Positions 7,390 through 15,225 of a DNA stretch of 32,168 bases are shown here, piece after piece. This DNA comes from JBPOIS01 sp052034295 (GTDB lineage Bacteria > Pseudomonadota > Gammaproteobacteria > Pseudomonadales > Moraxellaceae). The DNA lies in contig JBPOIS010000213.1 in the NCBI GenBank assembly GCA_052034295.1, positions 1-32,168 of the forward strand, written 5' to 3'. The position numbers and the translations under genes were made by a program. Below the pieces are notes generated by a model, which had not been told where the DNA came from, ran no database searches, and worked only from the letters and a program-made list of their open reading frames with translations. Position 1 is the stretch's first letter. Every line of letters begins with the position of its first letter.

Positions 7390-8631
7390 ATGGCTGCGAT
7401 TCAGAAAGTTGCGGTGGTGGGGCTGGGCTACATTGGCTTGCCCACGGCCACCATGTTTGCCACCCATGGCGTACAGGTGGTGGGCATCGACGTGAACCAG
7501 CAGGCCATCGACACCATCAATCAGGGCCGCATCCACATCGTCGAGCCAGGGCTGGAGCAGCTGGTCCATGCGGCTGTGCAGCAGGGACGGCTGCGGGCCA
7601 CGCGCACCCCCGAGCCTGCCGAAGCGTTTTTGATCGCGGTGCCGACCCCCTTTAAGGAAAACCACCAGCCGGATTTGAGCTACATTGAACAGGCCACCCA
7701 GGCGATTGCCCCGGTGCTGCAAAAAGGCAACGTGGTGATTCTGGAGTCCACTTCGCCGGTCGGGGCCACCGAACAGATGCTGGACTGGCTGCAGGCCCTG
7801 CGGCCTGACCTGCGTTTTGCCCAGCCGGGCGACACTGATCCGGAGGTGCATGTGGCCTACTGTCCGGAGCGCGTGCTGCCGGGGCAGGTGATCCGTGAGC
7901 TGGTGGAAAATGACCGCATCATTGGCGGCATCACCCCAGCCTGTGCCGAGCGTGCCGCAGCCGTGTACCGGACTTTTGTCCAGGGCGAGCTGCTGATCAC
8001 CGAGGCCCGCACGGCCGAAATGTCCAAACTCACCGAAAATGCCTTCCGGGATGTCAACATTGCCTTCGCCAATGAACTGTCGGTGATCTGCGAGCGGCTG
8101 GGCATTGATGTCTGGGAGCTGATCCGCCTGGCCAACCACCATCCCCGGGTCAACATCCTGCGGCCGGGGGCTGGCGTCGGGGGGCACTGCATCGCCGTGG
8201 ACCCGTGGTTCATTGTCAGCAAGACGCCGGAACAGGCCCGGCTGATCCGTACGGCCCGTGAAATCAACGATGCCAAGCCACAGTGGGTGATTCATCAGAT
8301 TGACATGGCGCTGGCGCAAATTGCCACGGCGCAGCCTGTGGTGGCGGTGCTGGGGCTGGCCTTCAAACCGGACATTGATGACCTGCGTGAAAGCCCGGCC
8401 ATGGAAATTGCCACCGCACTGGCCCAGCGCAGTGACCTGCAGTTGCTGATTGTTGAGCCCAACATTGACCAGCTGCCTGCGGCCCTGCAGGGTCAGGTGC
8501 TGTGTACGCTGGAGCAGGCATTGCAGCAGGCCGATCTGCTGGCCTGTCTGGTCAGCCACCGGCAATTTCAGGGCATCGCAAAAAAAATCAGCAGTCCGCA
8601 GCGGCTGGTGGACGTGGTGGGGCTTCGCTAA
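7390..8631 (+). CDS. wecC: UDP-N-acetyl-D-mannosamine dehydrogenase
   Basis: NAD-dependent four-electron oxidation of UDP-ManNAc to UDP-ManNAc uronic acid (UDP-ManNAcA). Seen: KVAVVGLGYIGLPTATMFA (Rossmann loop), EPGLEQLV, VAVPTPFKENHQPDLSYIE, STSPVGATEQM, YCPERVLPGQ, LTENAFRDVNIAFANEL with the conserved Lys/Asn helix, and GVGGHCIAVDPWF with catalytic Cys267; the last motif separates WecC-type enzymes from UDP-glucose dehydrogenases. Then LGLAFKPDIDDLRESPA. Length 413 residues is normal. A run of eight A's at 8580-8587 near the 3' end is a possible slippage site but the frame is intact. The stop codon lies in the loop of a hairpin (8621-8638). Confidence 0.94.
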   Translation: MAAIQKVAVVGLGYIGLPTATMFATHGVQVVGIDVNQQAIDTINQGRIHIVEPGLEQLVHAAVQQGRLRATRTPEPAEAFLIAVPTPFKENHQPDLSYIEQATQAIAPVLQKGNVVILESTSPVGATEQMLDWLQALRPDLRFAQPGDTDPEVHVAYCPERVLPGQVIRELVENDRIIGGITPACAERAAAVYRTFVQGELLITEARTAEMSKLTENAFRDVNIAFANELSVICERLGIDVWELIRLANHHPRVNILRPGAGVGGHCIAVDPWFIVSKTPEQARLIRTAREINDAKPQWVIHQIDMALAQIATAQPVVAVLGLAFKPDIDDLRESPAMEIATALAQRSDLQLLIVEPNIDQLPAALQGQVLCTLEQALQQADLLACLVSHRQFQGIAKKISSPQRLVDVVGLR

Positions 8632-8638
8632 AGAAGCC
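8621..8638 (+). repeat. Perfect 6-bp hairpin around the wecC stop codon
   Basis: GGCTTC (8621-8626) and GAAGCC (8633-8638) pair around a six-base loop that contains the wecC stop TAA. Only TTGGTGGTT follows, not a clean T run, so at best it is a leaky terminator or a 3'-end stabiliser between wecC and the downstream genes. Confidence 0.4.
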
Positions 8639-8672
8639 TTGGTGGTTAGAATGTCGATAGGGAGAGTGGGTC

Positions 8673-8999
8673 GTGTCAGAGGAAGCCCATCAGTCAGATT
8701 CAATGGCGCACAGCGAAGATGCGATCACTGCCACGGATGTTGGCGCACTGGTTGAGCGAATCAGGCATTTATTGGGGCGTATTCCCCCGGAGCGCTTTAC
8801 CGATTTGCTGCGGGGGCTGGAGCTGCTCAACCAGACCCTGCTGCTGCCGCTGTACCAGCGCAAGCGCATTTCCACCCAGGTCGTCATGGACATTTACCGG
8901 CTCCTGTACCTGATGGTCAAGGGGCTGGAACAACAGGCCAGCCAGTCGGTGCTGGCTGCACGTCCTGAACCCGGTTCCCTGACCCTGACCCTGACCTAA
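8673..8999 (+). CDS. Small protein of unknown function in the glycan locus
   Basis: A 108-residue protein I do not recognise. It has no signal peptide or clear membrane segment. The middle (ALVERIRHLLGRIPPERFTDLL onward to LYLMVKGLEQQ) reads as two or three amphipathic helices rich in Leu and Arg, which suggests a small helical adaptor or interaction partner rather than an enzyme. GTG 8673 is supported by AGGGAG at 8659-8664; ATG 8703 is an alternative that would drop a polar leader. The 3' end is a triple CTGACC repeat giving Leu-Thr-Leu-Thr-Leu-Thr before the stop. It sits between wecC and the large glycosyltransferase in the same orientation, and its stop is in the same frame as the next gene. 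Confidence 0.7.
   Translation: MSEEAHQSDSMAHSEDAITATDVGALVERIRHLLGRIPPERFTDLLRGLELLNQTLLLPLYQRKRISTQVVMDIYRLLYLMVKGLEQQASQSVLAARPEPGSLTLTLT
8979..8996 (+). repeat. Hexanucleotide tandem repeat (CTGACC)x3
   Basis: Three exact copies of CTGACC end directly at the TAA stop of the 108-residue gene, encoding three Leu-Thr pairs. As the unit is a multiple of three, changes in copy number would lengthen or shorten the tail without shifting frame. Confidence 0.7.
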
Positions 9000-9032
9000 T
9001 GGGAGGTTGTTGAAATTAACACACGTGACCCC

Positions 9033-12000
9033 TTGTGGAATGCTGCCGCACTGGCTGCCCTGCTGGCAGACCAGGTGGGCTATCCCCTGAAAAAAACCGC
9101 CACCCAGGCCCCGCTGCAGGTGGAGTCACTGCTGCAGGCCGGCCATAAAAAATACCTGTTTGCCAGCCGGGACTTTGCCCTGTCTGAGCTGTCTCTGGAT
9201 GCCGAGCGCACTGCCCGGGTGCGCCTGACGGCAGAAGGCAGTGCAGCCGTGTGGCTGACTTTCATTCCGCTGGATGCACAGGGTGAGCAGCTGGCGGTGC
9301 TGAACCTGCGGGCCAATCAGGCACATACGGTCCAGTTCCCGGCGGCCACCCACACTGTACGTCTGGCGGTGCGCTTTGAGGGGCCCGGCGTGGCCACCCT
9401 GCAGCAGCTGGAATGGCTGGGCCATCCGGCTGTGAGCACCTCCCCAGCCCTCCAGGCCTGGTCCCTGGCCGTGCTGCTGGAGTGTTTTGAGCCGGCCAGT
9501 GGCTACCCGCTGCGGCAATCAGTTCTCCATCAGGCCCTGCGGATTGAGTCCAGACTGACCGGCAAGAATGTCAAATACCTGTTTTCCAAGCGCCTCTACA
9601 GCCCGGAAGAGCTGGGCGTGGATGCCAATCGACAGTTGCACTTCCGCCTTCAGGCCAGTGGCTCGCTGGCCACGTATCTGGCCGTGGTCCCGGTCACTGC
9701 ACAGGGTGAAAACCTGCCTGTGATCGCCCGGCGCGCGGGACTGGAGCAGTCCATCGAGCTGCCGGAGTCCACCCGGCAGGTGCGGCTGGGCCTGCGCTTT
9801 CAGGGCGGGGGAGAAACCCTCATTGAGCAGATTCAGTGGCACACTGCGCCGATAGCGCCAGCTGCCAACCAGGCCAAAGCGCCAGCCGTGGCACCGGTTG
9901 CGCCCCCGGCGGCTGCTCCGGCAGGGGAGGCTTCACCCGCCCCGGTGGTCATCGCCAGCCCACCGCCGGCGGTCCTGACCACCCCGGCGCAGGGGATGCT
10001 GTTTGAGCTGAAAGGTTTTTTTGCCAGCAAGGCGTCGTATTTGGCCTTTAAGCACGATCCCCGTGATGTGCTGATCCGTTCGGCGATCAAATCCGGCGAG
10101 CACAAATACCTGTACGGCACCCGCAGGATCGAGCTCACCGAACTCCAGCTCACTGAGGCGCGTCAGTTGTTCATCGAGCTGCAGTGTGTGCATGACATGC
10201 CGGTTGAACTGGCCATTGTGCCGCATGACCAGGCCAACCAGAAGCTGCCGCACCACATGCTGGCGGTGAATCAGGTGCACAGCATCCAGCTGCCCCCGCA
10301 GGCGGTGCGGATTGCGGTGGGGCTGCGCATTGCCGGTACTGGCCAGTTGCGGCTGAAATCCCTGTACTTCGGGGCCGCTGCGCCTGTGGCCCCCAAGCCC
10401 GCTGCACGACAGGCGGCTGCACCCGTGACGGCGTCGGTGCCGGTGTCGCTGACCTCGATTGATCAGTTGCTCAAGCAGGTCAAGCCTGTCTCGGCCCGGC
10501 CCACCATGGGGTGCCGCCGCGAGCGGGTGCGCATCGGCATCGTGTCGATCGAGATCCGCCGCAGTGCCCTGCAGCGGGTGGTGGAGGCACTGTACCCGCA
10601 GGCCGATGAGCTGTTTGTCTATCTGAACGACTTTGCACAGATTCCTGATTTTCTGAAAAAACCCAACATCTCCGTGCTGCATGGCCTGGGCGATGTGGGC
10701 GACCGGGGCAAATTCTACGGCGTGGATGATTTTGAGGGGTATTTCATCACCTGTGATGATGACATTGATTATCCCCCCTACTATGTGGACCACCTGATTG
10801 ACGGCATTGAGCGCTATGGCCGCCAGGCCGTTGTCGGCTGGCATGGCTCGGTGTTTCTGGACCCGTTTGAGGATTACTACACCGCCACTTCACGGCGGGT
10901 GTTTTCCTTCAAATCCGGCCGTCCGGCGGACACCGCAGTGCATGTGCTGGGCACGGGCTGCAGCGCCTTCCACACCAGCACCATCCGGGTCCGCTACGAC
11001 GATTTCAAAACCCCAAACATGGCCGATGTGTACCTGGCCGTGCTGGGCAAGCAGCAGGCCGTGCCGTTTGTGGTGCTCAAGCACGACCGCAATGAGGCCC
11101 TGCCGATCGAAATCCCGGACGACAAACCCATCAACCAGGAATCGGCCAAAAGCACCGGCTCCAAGGCCGACACCCGCGCCCTGCAAAACAAGCTGGTCAA
11201 GGAAAACCTGCCCTGGCACGCCGAGCTGCCCAAGCCGGTGTTTGTCCGTCAGGTGCCCACCGTGGCCTATATGGGCCGCCTGAACGTGGACCGCTGGAAA
11301 AAAGGCGGCATCCTCAAGTCAGGCCACCTGATCCTGCAGACCCTGCGCAAGCTGGGCCACCGGGTGATTCCGGTCGAAATCGAGCAGGACGTGCCCGCCC
11401 TGAAAGCCGCTGTGAAGGATGCACAGGTGGTGTGGATCTATCCGGGCGATCCGGAGCGCCCTGACTTTGCACCCGTGGAGCAGCTGATTGAGCACTCGGC
11501 GGCACTGGGCAAACAGGTGTATGTCAACCTGTCGTTGAATCTGGTCGAGTCGCGCACCGACTGGATCGTCAAGCGCATGACCGAGTGGCGCAGCCGCTTT
11601 GGTGCCCGCATCAAGGCCTGTGTGTTCAGTTACTCGGTGATCGAGCTGGAAGCGCTGGCCCCGATCCGTGACCTGCTGGTGTGCATTCCCAAGACCATCC
11701 AGTACGACCCGGTGTATCAGGCGGCGTTTGAGCACACCCAGGGGATTTTCCTCGGTGACCTGCAAAAATTGCTGAACCGTGGGCTGGTGCATGGTGACAT
11801 TGAGGACTGGATTGCCCCGCTGCGCCAGGCCTTGCCGGGAGTGCCGCTGTATGCGGTGCGCCAGTATGGCGGCAAGGTGGACCGGGACCTGGGCCTGACG
11901 GTGGTGCCGTACACCCATGGGCCGGAGTGGGAGCAGTGGCTGGCCACGCTGCGCATCGCCTGCTGCATGACCCCGCACGCCACCTATGAGATGGTGCCGG

Positions 12001-12290
12001 TGGAGTGTGCCGGGCTGGGTGTGCCGGTGGTGTATCGCCCGATGATCCATGCCCACAGCGAGGTGCTGTCCTTTGCCGGGGTGCAGGTGGACACGCCTGA
12101 GCAGTTCGCCGCTGCCTGCAAAATGCTCTACACCGATCCGGTGCTGTGGGAAAGCCACAGTCGGGCCATCAGCTGGCGGGCCTACAGCCAGCACGTGGAG
12201 TTCGTGGGGGCCGCCATTCACCGGCAGATCGTCATGGGTCAGCTCGGTGGTTCACTTTCGGCGTTTGGTCCCGGTACCGCGTCTTCCTGA
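9033..12290 (+). CDS. Large two-domain glycosyltransferase with three N-terminal beta-sandwich-like repeats
   Basis: A protein of 1085 residues (from TTG 9033) with four parts. Residues 1-272: two repeats of about 105 residues, each with the landmark KYLF near its start and an R-LGLRF/RLAVRF strand near its end. An Ala/Pro-rich linker (about 273-320) leads to a third repeat (about 325-447, landmark KYLY), then a second Ala/Pro linker. Residues 495-740: a GT-A-like domain beginning RIGIVSIEIRRSALQRVVEAL and holding a DDD metal-type motif at 575-577 (FITCDDDIDYPPYYVD). Residues 740-1085: a GT-B-like domain ending VECAGLGVPVVYRP, as in GT4-type donor sites. I infer that it transfers two sugars or builds a repeating unit, with the repeats binding glycan or partner; UDP-ManNAcA from WecB/WecC is a candidate donor. 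Start: TTG has no ribosome binding site, whereas in-frame ATT at 9015 lies eight bases after GGGAGG. Confidence 0.85.
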   Translation: MWNAAALAALLADQVGYPLKKTATQAPLQVESLLQAGHKKYLFASRDFALSELSLDAERTARVRLTAEGSAAVWLTFIPLDAQGEQLAVLNLRANQAHTVQFPAATHTVRLAVRFEGPGVATLQQLEWLGHPAVSTSPALQAWSLAVLLECFEPASGYPLRQSVLHQALRIESRLTGKNVKYLFSKRLYSPEELGVDANRQLHFRLQASGSLATYLAVVPVTAQGENLPVIARRAGLEQSIELPESTRQVRLGLRFQGGGETLIEQIQWHTAPIAPAANQAKAPAVAPVAPPAAAPAGEASPAPVVIASPPPAVLTTPAQGMLFELKGFFASKASYLAFKHDPRDVLIRSAIKSGEHKYLYGTRRIELTELQLTEARQLFIELQCVHDMPVELAIVPHDQANQKLPHHMLAVNQVHSIQLPPQAVRIAVGLRIAGTGQLRLKSLYFGAAAPVAPKPAARQAAAPVTASVPVSLTSIDQLLKQVKPVSARPTMGCRRERVRIGIVSIEIRRSALQRVVEALYPQADELFVYLNDFAQIPDFLKKPNISVLHGLGDVGDRGKFYGVDDFEGYFITCDDDIDYPPYYVDHLIDGIERYGRQAVVGWHGSVFLDPFEDYYTATSRRVFSFKSGRPADTAVHVLGTGCSAFHTSTIRVRYDDFKTPNMADVYLAVLGKQQAVPFVVLKHDRNEALPIEIPDDKPINQESAKSTGSKADTRALQNKLVKENLPWHAELPKPVFVRQVPTVAYMGRLNVDRWKKGGILKSGHLILQTLRKLGHRVIPVEIEQDVPALKAAVKDAQVVWIYPGDPERPDFAPVEQLIEHSAALGKQVYVNLSLNLVESRTDWIVKRMTEWRSRFGARIKACVFSYSVIELEALAPIRDLLVCIPKTIQYDPVYQAAFEHTQGIFLGDLQKLLNRGLVHGDIEDWIAPLRQALPGVPLYAVRQYGGKVDRDLGLTVVPYTHGPEWEQWLATLRIACCMTPHATYEMVPVECAGLGVPVVYRPMIHAHSEVLSFAGVQVDTPEQFAAACKMLYTDPVLWESHSRAISWRAYSQHVEFVGAAIHRQIVMGQLGGSLSAFGPGTASS
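9111..10376 (+). repeat. Three protein-level repeats in the large glycosyltransferase
   Basis: Copies lie at about 9111-9425, 9534-9842 and 10062-10376. Each encodes an I/V-x-S stretch, then KYLF/KYLF/KYLY, a polar strand, a V/I-P central strand (LTFIPLDAQGEQL, LAVVPVTAQGENL, LAIVPHDQANQKL), and a closing strand (VRLAVRFEGPG, VRLGLRFQGGG, VRIAVGLRIAG). The pattern suggests a repeated beta-sandwich; the fold is inferred, not known. Copies 1 and 2 look closer to each other than to copy 3, and Ala/Pro linkers flank copy 3 on both sides. Confidence 0.7.
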
Positions 12291-12314
12291 AGTCCCTGAG
12301 CAAAGGAAGTGCCC

Positions 12315-13199
12315 ATGGCTGACCCCAGTCCTGCCGCCCCGAATGCCCACCTGGTCCAGGTGAATGCGGGGCAGGATCGCTCGGTGTGGTTTGACCTGGA
12401 TGATCCCAGTGATTACATCCAGGGCCGCATCCTGCACACCCGCAATTTTTATGAAATCGACCTGCTGAATGAAATCAGCCGGTTGCCGATTGGTGCGGGG
12501 GTGTTTTGTGACGTGGGGGCCAATCTGGGCAACCACACCCTGTATTTTGCCCAGGTGCTCGGGCAGCGGGTGCACGCCTTCGAACCGTTGCCGGCCAGTG
12601 TGCAGCGGCTGCGTCGGCATGTTGAACTCAATCGCCTGAAAAAACGGGTGACGGTGTGGCCCTTTGCGCTGGGGGCCAGTGCCGGTCAGGGGCGCATGAA
12701 CCCCTGTGCCGGCAATCTCGGGGCTTCCACCCTGACCCTGCTGCCCCAGTCCACCGAGCCGGACCGTGTGGAGGTACGCGCCCTGGATGACTTCTGGAAT
12801 CCAGCCTATCAGGTGGCGCTGATGAAGGTGGACGTCGAAGGCCATGAGCTGGCCGTGCTGCAGGGCGCGCAGAAGGTGATCGCCCGTGACCAGCCGGTGC
12901 TGGTCGTTGAAACCCAGCAAATGTCGGATTATCACGCCATCAGCGGCTGGCTGTATGCGCTGGGCTATGTGCCATTTGTGCAGCGTGCCCAGACCCCGAC
13001 CATCGTCTATGTGCCCGCCCTGCGTCAGGCGGCCTTTGCCCAGCTGGTGCCGTTCCTGATCCGTCAGGATGTGGGCGACCTGCGTCACCAGCTCATGACC
13101 ATGATGGACCGGATGGCCTCAAGGATCAAACAACTGGAACAACGGGTGGAGGCGTTGCAGCGCCTGGCCCCGCCAAACAAAGCGCAGGAAGCCGATTGA
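12315..13199 (+). CDS. FkbM-family SAM-dependent methyltransferase
   Basis: A probable O-methyltransferase acting on a sugar or glycan. Seen: GVFCDVGANLGNHTLYFA (SAM-binding glycine loop), VHAFEPLPASVQRLRRHVELN, and the FkbM hallmark LMKVDVEGHELAVLQGAQKVI followed by VLVVETQQ. The C-terminal about 40 residues (LRHQLMTMMDRMASRIKQLEQRVEALQ) read as a coiled coil, which could mediate dimerisation or binding to another enzyme of the locus. ATG 12315 is chosen over GTG 12309 because AAAGGAAG ends six bases before it. It follows the large glycosyltransferase by 24 bases. A 12-codon ORF starts on its stop (13199-13234) and runs past the next start; I regard it as chance. Confidence 0.88.
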   Translation: MADPSPAAPNAHLVQVNAGQDRSVWFDLDDPSDYIQGRILHTRNFYEIDLLNEISRLPIGAGVFCDVGANLGNHTLYFAQVLGQRVHAFEPLPASVQRLRRHVELNRLKKRVTVWPFALGASAGQGRMNPCAGNLGASTLTLLPQSTEPDRVEVRALDDFWNPAYQVALMKVDVEGHELAVLQGAQKVIARDQPVLVVETQQMSDYHAISGWLYALGYVPFVQRAQTPTIVYVPALRQAAFAQLVPFLIRQDVGDLRHQLMTMMDRMASRIKQLEQRVEALQRLAPPNKAQEAD

Positions 13200-13220
13200 T
13201 GTTTTTAGCCAGGTGGCCGC

Positions 13221-14582
13221 ATGTCAGTGTATGAATTGCAGATTGATGGTTTTGTGGATCTGGACGCCCCCGGCGGTACAGTGGCACGCTGCCTCGAAAC
13301 CCTGCAAATGGATGATTTTGAGCTCAGCGCCCTGTTGACCGGTACAGACCGGAAGGACTGGAACGACACCCTGGCCCAATTGGTCCGACAGGCCGGCCCA
13401 CGCCGTCTGGACCTGCGGCTGGCACTGATCACAGCGGTGATGCAGGCGCGTGAGCTGGGTGCCGGGATCCGCTTCTTCAATGAACAGGTCCTGAGTGTGT
13501 TTCCGCAGGCGGTGTTGCTGATGTTTGTCTATGGACAGACCAAATACCGCAGCAGTGGGCGTCTGTTCATCGTGCAGGTGCCGGCCGCCACGCAGCTGGA
13601 GTTTGACCGCAAGGTGGCGCGGCATGTGGAAAAGATTGTTTTTAACCAGAAAGCCGGTTCCCGGCTGGTGGGGCAAAAAGCCTCTTTTCCGTCAGGACAC
13701 ATTCTGGTGGACCAGCACAGCGCACAGGGCTTCGAGGCCCGGGATGGCCGCTACCGGCTGGATTGGGTGATGGATGGGGTTCCGTATCAGTTTTATTGTC
13801 ACTTCAAGCCGGACACGGATCTGGTGGTGTTTTGTCAGGATGCGCTGACCCGCGCCAGTGTGACCCTGCCGGTGTTTTTTCGCTGGCGCTGGAGCGAGGA
13901 AATTCCGGCCTCTGTCATGGTGCTCAATGACCCGACCCTGTATTGCCACGACAGCCTGAATGCAGGCTGGATGGCCGGCACACGTACCCGGGACTATGTG
14001 GAGGAGATGGCTGGGCTGATCCAGCAGATCGCCCAGCAGCGGGGCCACCGCCGGGTGATTTTTGTGGGTGCTTCTGCGGGTGGCTTTGCGGCACTGGCCC
14101 TGGGCAGTTGCGTCCCCGGCAGTCAGGTGCTGGTGGACATTCCGCAGACCAATCTGGCCCGCTACCATGTGCGTGCAGAAGTGGATGCTGTGGCACGCCA
14201 TGCGCTGGATTTCCCCTCGATTGATCAGGTGAGTCCGGAATATCAGTACCGCATTGATGTGCTGGAGCGGTTTGAAAAAAACCGTCGGGTGCCGGACATC
14301 CACTTCTGTCAGAATCTGATGGATTATTCCCACAATCAGAGCCAGTGTCTGTATCTGCTGGACCGCCTGCTGAAAAAGAAAGTCACGGATTTTGAATTCA
14401 TGGGCCAGATCGTGCTGGACACCTACCGGCGCTGGCACCTGAGCAAAGGGGGGCATTTCCCCATGTCCAAGCGGCACTTGTTGCAGCGCCTGAACAGGTT
14501 GCTGCAACAATCCCCGGAACAGGCCGGGCTGCAGGCTATTTTTCCCGAGCTGGCCCAGTGGGCAGGTGGTGCACATGACTGA
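13221..14582 (+). CDS. Alpha/beta-hydrolase-like protein, paralogue A of three
   Basis: A 453-residue protein with no signal peptide, so probably cytoplasmic. The N-terminal half is family-specific; the C-terminal half has hydrolase features: strand LVVFCQ, the block VMVLNDPTLY, the nucleophile elbow VIFVGASAGGFAALALG (Ser285), and a late His in KGGHFPMSK (His412), consistent with a Ser-His-acid triad. It shares this layout, and an N-terminal region like Y-[hydrophobic]-VDL...L-QL/LQM, with the genes at 15222 and 16726 but is clearly the most divergent. The role is unknown: an esterase or acyltransferase acting on glycan O-acyl groups would fit the adjoining acetyltransferase. Overall it recalls Asp2 of accessory Sec loci, a Ser-Asp-His O-acetyltransferase, but I cannot show homology. 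AGGTGG supports ATG 13221; it overlaps the next gene by 8 bases. Confidence 0.8.
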   Translation: MSVYELQIDGFVDLDAPGGTVARCLETLQMDDFELSALLTGTDRKDWNDTLAQLVRQAGPRRLDLRLALITAVMQARELGAGIRFFNEQVLSVFPQAVLLMFVYGQTKYRSSGRLFIVQVPAATQLEFDRKVARHVEKIVFNQKAGSRLVGQKASFPSGHILVDQHSAQGFEARDGRYRLDWVMDGVPYQFYCHFKPDTDLVVFCQDALTRASVTLPVFFRWRWSEEIPASVMVLNDPTLYCHDSLNAGWMAGTRTRDYVEEMAGLIQQIAQQRGHRRVIFVGASAGGFAALALGSCVPGSQVLVDIPQTNLARYHVRAEVDAVARHALDFPSIDQVSPEYQYRIDVLERFEKNRRVPDIHFCQNLMDYSHNQSQCLYLLDRLLKKKVTDFEFMGQIVLDTYRRWHLSKGGHFPMSKRHLLQRLNRLLQQSPEQAGLQAIFPELAQWAGGAHD

Positions 14583-15225
14583 TTATATGGAATTGCGCAA
14601 ACGGGGGCTGCGGCTGACGCCGCCCCATGTGCCTGCGGTGCCATTCCGGTTCGAAAAAGGCGTGGCGCTGGGGCGCTGTGAAATCCAGCCCGGGGTGCGT
14701 TTCGGCCTGCATTCCTACATGAACAGCGGATTTGTGCGTTCCGGGGTGTATGTGGGGCGCTATTGCTCCATTGGCCGGGATGTCACCATTGGCACCGGTC
14801 ACCATGAGATGGAAGCCCTGTCGACCAGTTCGTTTTTCAGGAGTTTCAGCCTGCCATCATCGCTGAAGCTGGCCAATGACGCCCTGCGGGCGCGGGTCAT
14901 GATTGGCAACGACGTGTGGATTGGCGACCGGGCCATCATACTGTCCGGGGTGACGGTGGGGGATGGGGCGGTGATCGCAGCGGGGTCGGTGGTGAACCGT
15001 TCGGTGGCGCCCTACAGCATCGTGGGCGGCGTACCCGCCCGGGTGATCCGTGCACGCTTTGCCCCTGAGGTGGTGGAGCGGCTGCTGGCGGTGCGCTGGT
15101 GGGAGTTCGACCCGGACCAGTTGGCCCAGCTGAATCTGGGGAAGATTGAACAGACCCTGGAGGTGCTGGAAAGCTGGCCGGCACAGTGGCGGACCAAGGT
15201 CAAGGATGAGCACGAGGTGTTATGA
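14575..15225 (+). CDS. Left-handed beta-helix acetyltransferase (CatB/XAT-like)
   Basis: A trimeric hexapeptide-repeat acyltransferase, expected to use acetyl-CoA to O- or N-acetylate a sugar. Seen: hexapeptide repeats SGVYVGRYCSIGRDVTIGTG and VMIGNDVWIGDRAIILSGVTVGDGAVIAAGSVV, with the typical insertion loop HHEMEALSTSSFF (His76/His77, catalytic His region of the xenobiotic acetyltransferase class) and the closing SIVGGVPARVIRARF, then a C-terminal helix pair. About 216 residues is normal. ATG 14575 is preferred over GTG 14566; both overlap the end of the preceding hydrolase. Its stop forms an ATGA overlap with the next gene, so the three genes are probably translationally coupled. Its position between two hydrolase paralogues suggests acyl groups are put on and handled in the same pathway. 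Confidence 0.88.
   Translation: MTDYMELRKRGLRLTPPHVPAVPFRFEKGVALGRCEIQPGVRFGLHSYMNSGFVRSGVYVGRYCSIGRDVTIGTGHHEMEALSTSSFFRSFSLPSSLKLANDALRARVMIGNDVWIGDRAIILSGVTVGDGAVIAAGSVVNRSVAPYSIVGGVPARVIRARFAPEVVERLLAVRWWEFDPDQLAQLNLGKIEQTLEVLESWPAQWRTKVKDEHEVL

Noticed and set aside
8647..8652. TAGAAT as a promoter -10 for the small gene at 8673
   Set aside because: The -35 (TTCGCT) is poor, and a start near 8659 would leave almost no leader before the ribosome binding site.
13199..13234. 12-codon frame starting on the fkbM stop as a third coupling ORF
   Set aside because: It ends 11 bases past the next start rather than in a start/stop overlap, and the next gene has its own AGGTGG.
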